From assembly GCA_030066045.1 (NCBI GenBank), contig JASJCJ010000029.1:1-64000 (forward strand): 64,000 bases of DNA. The letters run 5' to 3'. This document shows, one piece after another, positions 62,019 through 64,000 of the stretch (position 1 is the first letter of the stretch; every line of letters begins with the position of its first letter). The stretch is from Calothrix sp. MO_167.B12. GTDB lineage: Bacteria; Cyanobacteriota; Cyanobacteriia; Cyanobacteriales; Nostocaceae. The notes beneath the pieces were generated by a model. The model worked only from the letters and a program-made list of their open reading frames with translations. It was not told where the DNA came from and searched no databases. Both the position numbers and the translations under genes were made by a program.

Positions 62019-62900
62019 TCACATAAACCAGCGAATGCCAGCTACCAAATAATAGCCTCCTGCCAGAATCAGTAAAGCACTTCCTAAGCGGATTACCCAA
62101 TCAGATTGAGTTAATAAGACACGGCTTTGTTTTACCAGCCCAGCGAACAAACTAGCGCAGAAAATCACCGCAGTATAACCTATGGCATAAGTAACCATTG
62201 TCAGTATACTGAGGATTTGAGAACCCGTAGCTGCGGCGGCTGCCAACACTGCAAATAATACCGGACTAGCACAGGGAGAAGTTACCAAAGCAAAGGTTAA
62301 ACCCACACCATAGGGACCAGCAACTGGGATAGAAAATTGTTTCTTCGGCAAAGGCAGGTGAATTAAACCAGCAAAGCTCAAACCCATTAAGAGAATCACC
62401 ACACCAACAACTATGTTCACGTGTCCGCGAAATTCCACCATCACTGCCGATGCCAAAGATGCGAATAAACCAAATAAGCTAAATACAGTGATTGCTCCTA
62501 AAACAAATAACCCTGCCTTGGCAAATGCATCCCGACGAGAAGTAATTTTTAAAGTGCCAATGTAACTGAGGTTCACTGGTAAGAGGGATAAAATACAGGG
62601 AGAAATACTCGCAATTAAGCCACCAACAAAAGCTAAAGGGATGAGAATTAAAGGACTATTAGTGTCTTGACTTTCCAACCATTTATGGAAAGGAGCTTCA
62701 ATGACAGATACAAAATTTTCCATACTGTCATACCAGCTTTGAAACTGATTGCCAAACACAATTAAAATAATAGTGCCGACAAATAATAAGCCCGGTAACC
62801 AGAATTTTTGCAGTTTCAGTTTAGTTTTACTTGGTGTTTTTGAATATGCTTTGTTATCGGCAATAATGCCCTTTTGATTGTAATCTGGTTCAGAAGTCAT
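62019..62900 (-). CDS. CcdA-family thiol-disulfide transporter
   Basis: 293 residues. A soluble N-terminal stretch and one helix (LPGLLFVGTIILIVFG), then the six-helix CcdA/DsbD-beta core: GGLIASISPCILSLLPVNLSYIGTL and FALVTSPCASPVLFAVLAAA carry the two redox cysteines. It moves reducing power across the membrane from cytoplasmic thioredoxin. The thioredoxin-like lipoprotein encoded 312 bp upstream is the natural acceptor. In cyanobacteria CcdA with CcsX-type thioredoxins serves cytochrome c maturation. Confidence 0.88.
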   Translation of the reverse strand: MTSEPDYNQKGIIADNKAYSKTPSKTKLKLQKFWLPGLLFVGTIILIVFGNQFQSWYDSMENFVSVIEAPFHKWLESQDTNSPLILIPLAFVGGLIASISPCILSLLPVNLSYIGTLKITSRRDAFAKAGLFVLGAITVFSLFGLFASLASAVMVEFRGHVNIVVGVVILLMGLSFAGLIHLPLPKKQFSIPVAGPYGVGLTFALVTSPCASPVLFAVLAAAAATGSQILSILTMVTYAIGYTAVIFCASLFAGLVKQSRVLLTQSDWVIRLGSALLILAGGYYLVAGIRWFM

Positions 62901-62979
62901 AAAAATCCTCCTAGAAAATTAATTATAAAATTCGAGCTTATTATTTATACAGATATGAAGCGAAAATGGATTTATAAAG

Positions 62980-63085
62980 TTAAACCAATTTGATAAAAGA
63001 ATGCGACACATGGTTGGCTGGTAGGGGCGGGTTTTCCCCGCCCTTACAATTGGATCTGTCGCAAACATTTTTTGATTTAGTATTA
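62980..63085. mobile_element. MITE, TAATACCAA family (copy 3)
   Basis: 106 bp from TTAAACCAATTTGATAAAAG to TTTTTTGATTTAGTATTA, with a GGGGCGGGTTTTCCCCGCCC centre. A GGTGGGCATTGCCCACC palindrome (63132-63148) follows. It lies between the thioredoxin-like and CcdA genes; nothing else is seen in 62901-63212. Confidence 0.75.
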
Positions 63086-63212
63086 CATTTTTTTGTCAAC
63101 AAATACTTTGCAGTCTCTCAACAAAAGTAAGGTGGGCATTGCCCACCCTACTTACATCTCAAATCAGAGATATAACCTCATCCAAAATCTGATAATTAAA
63201 ATAAATTGAAAC

Positions 63213-63755
63213 TTATCTCTTGATGTTCTTAATAGCAGAATCTAACACCGCTACATAATCGCCCTTATTCGGATTTTTTTGAAATAATTTCAAAACCTTA
63301 CCAGTACCGGGATCGAGAATACCAACCGTAGCTGTTTTAGACTTATGAGTTTTAAAAAAATCTTCCAAACCTAATTGTTTAGCCTTTGCTTCGGCAGCTT
63401 CAGTTGTTCCTTTATCCGTGACATCTAAAACCACAAAATTTGCAGTATCAGCATAATCTTTCTTGATAGCTTCCAAGGTTGGCTTAATTTTGCGACATCC
63501 CGCACACCAAGTAGCAAAAATATCGACAACAACAGGCTTACCTTGCAATTCTTGTGCTAAAGGCTGTACATTTTGAGCAGTTTTCGCTGAAGTAGTTTGA
63601 GCCGGATTTTCCTGAGCCTGGTTAGCATTATTCGCAACAGTTTCGTTGTCGCTACAGGCAGCAAGTATGGTTGTCATACCTAAAGTTGCTGCTAGAGTTA
63701 ACTTCATTAATCGTGGACGTATGTTGCGTAGCTGATTCATGGTGATAGAGTCCAT
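63213..63755 (-). CDS. Thioredoxin-like lipoprotein
   Basis: About 180 residues. Lipobox ILAAC (Cys34), a low-complexity Asn/Gln/Thr tether (35-65), then a thioredoxin fold with active site W-C84-A-G-C87 (VDIFATWCAGCRKIKP), NFVVLDVTD and GTGKVLKLFQKN. The cis-Pro region is altered (KTATVGILDP), so it may be a specialised reductant. Likely partner of the CcdA protein, for cytochrome c or envelope protein thiol reduction. The start may be ATG 63755 or ATG 63740. Confidence 0.85.
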   Translation of the reverse strand: MDSITMNQLRNIRPRLMKLTLAATLGMTTILAACSDNETVANNANQAQENPAQTTSAKTAQNVQPLAQELQGKPVVVDIFATWCAGCRKIKPTLEAIKKDYADTANFVVLDVTDKGTTEAAEAKAKQLGLEDFFKTHKSKTATVGILDPGTGKVLKLFQKNPNKGDYVAVLDSAIKNIKR

Positions 63756-63826
63756 CCATTCTAGGGTTCATTAGTTATACACACCTCAAACCAAAATGGA
63801 TTTATTTTTGATCAAAAATAGGTAGA

Positions 63827-63980
63827 AACTGAGAACTTGCACCAATGTCGTTTAGCCCACATTCCCACCTGGAAATAAATTTCCACAGCGAGTAAACCGA
63901 GTGCGTTTCAACTGAGAACTTGCAGCAATGTCGTTTAGCCCACATTCCCACCTTGAAATAAATTTCAAGGCTAATAAATT
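63827..63980. repeat. Two-copy tandem repeat, 83-bp period
   Basis: AACTGAGAACTTGCACCAAT at 63827 and AACTGAGAACTTGCAGCAAT at 63910, each followed by GTCGTTTAGCCCACATTCCC and ACCT-GGAAATAAATTT. It lies upstream of the thioredoxin-like gene. A CACATCTTGCACC end of another MITE begins at 63981 and is cut by the window. Confidence 0.75.
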
Positions 63981-64000
63981 CACATCTTGCACCACAAGAT

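Noticed and set aside
1-64000. tRNA and rRNA genes
   Set aside because: No T-loop (GGTTCGAATCC-like) or rRNA signature was found by reading; a covariance-model scan would settle it.

Overview
The window looks like chromosome of a filamentous, probably heterocyst-forming cyanobacterium (Nostocales). Grounds: many GCGATCGC (HIP1) octamers, arrays of 7-bp tandem repeats (the STRR type described in heterocystous strains), a HetZ-related protein, XisH/XisI, a ccmK3-ccmK4 carboxysome-shell pair, a Mo-nitrogenase C-terminal-domain protein, DUF2949 and DUF5340 proteins, and Ser/Thr kinases fused to TPR or formylglycine-enzyme-like domains. No tRNA, rRNA or CRISPR array was seen.

Layout. 0-7.3 kb: kinase-TPR protein, lpdA, trpC, two small conserved cyanobacterial proteins. 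8-12.1 kb: DUF192 lipoprotein, two branched-chain/neutral amino acid ABC transporter genes, a HigBA-like toxin-antitoxin pair. 12.3-21.3 kb: ppk1, a complete IS200/IS605-type element (tnpB and tnpA divergent), a possible small RNA, argJ, a cell-wall amidase, a SnoaL-like protein. 21.8-32.6 kb: hspA, ferredoxin, acnB, xisH-xisI, a methyltransferase with a lone HicB, a hydrolase, ccmK3-ccmK4. 33.2-36.8 kb: HetZ-related protein, a PilB/GspE-like protein with no ATPase core, a Crp-type regulator. 37-43 kb: arsS and arsM (arsenosugar synthesis), a response regulator and a GAF histidine kinase. 43.3-49.4 kb: a one-strand run of nine small exported proteins, including a tandemly duplicated family with a conserved bipartite, two-cysteine architecture, ending next to an oppositely oriented XRE regulator. 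50-57.8 kb: polysaccharide deacetylase, RnfD-like protein with DUF2330 protein, and a kinase-FGE fusion whose C-terminus looks like the variable region of a diversity-generating retroelement (DGR). 58.8-64 kb: GH104 muramidase, menH, ECF sigma with anti-sigma factor, CcdA and a thioredoxin-like lipoprotein.

Intergenic DNA is unusually structured. At least seven families of short terminal-inverted-repeat elements (MITE-like), a mosaic palindromic repeat ending TATTTTCA/TGAAAATA, octamer GGAGTGAA-type arrays and heptad arrays fill most gaps. One MITE family has target duplications and an empty-site paralogue inside the window. Heptad arrays repeatedly run directly into start or stop codons, and at menH such an array flanks a diverged second copy of the gene's 3' end.

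Strongest candidates for something new: the exported-protein cluster at 43.3-49.4 kb, the putative trans-acting DGR target at 54-56 kb, and the recurring use of heptad arrays as 5' leaders. All function calls are by recognition of sequence motifs only; no database search was possible.
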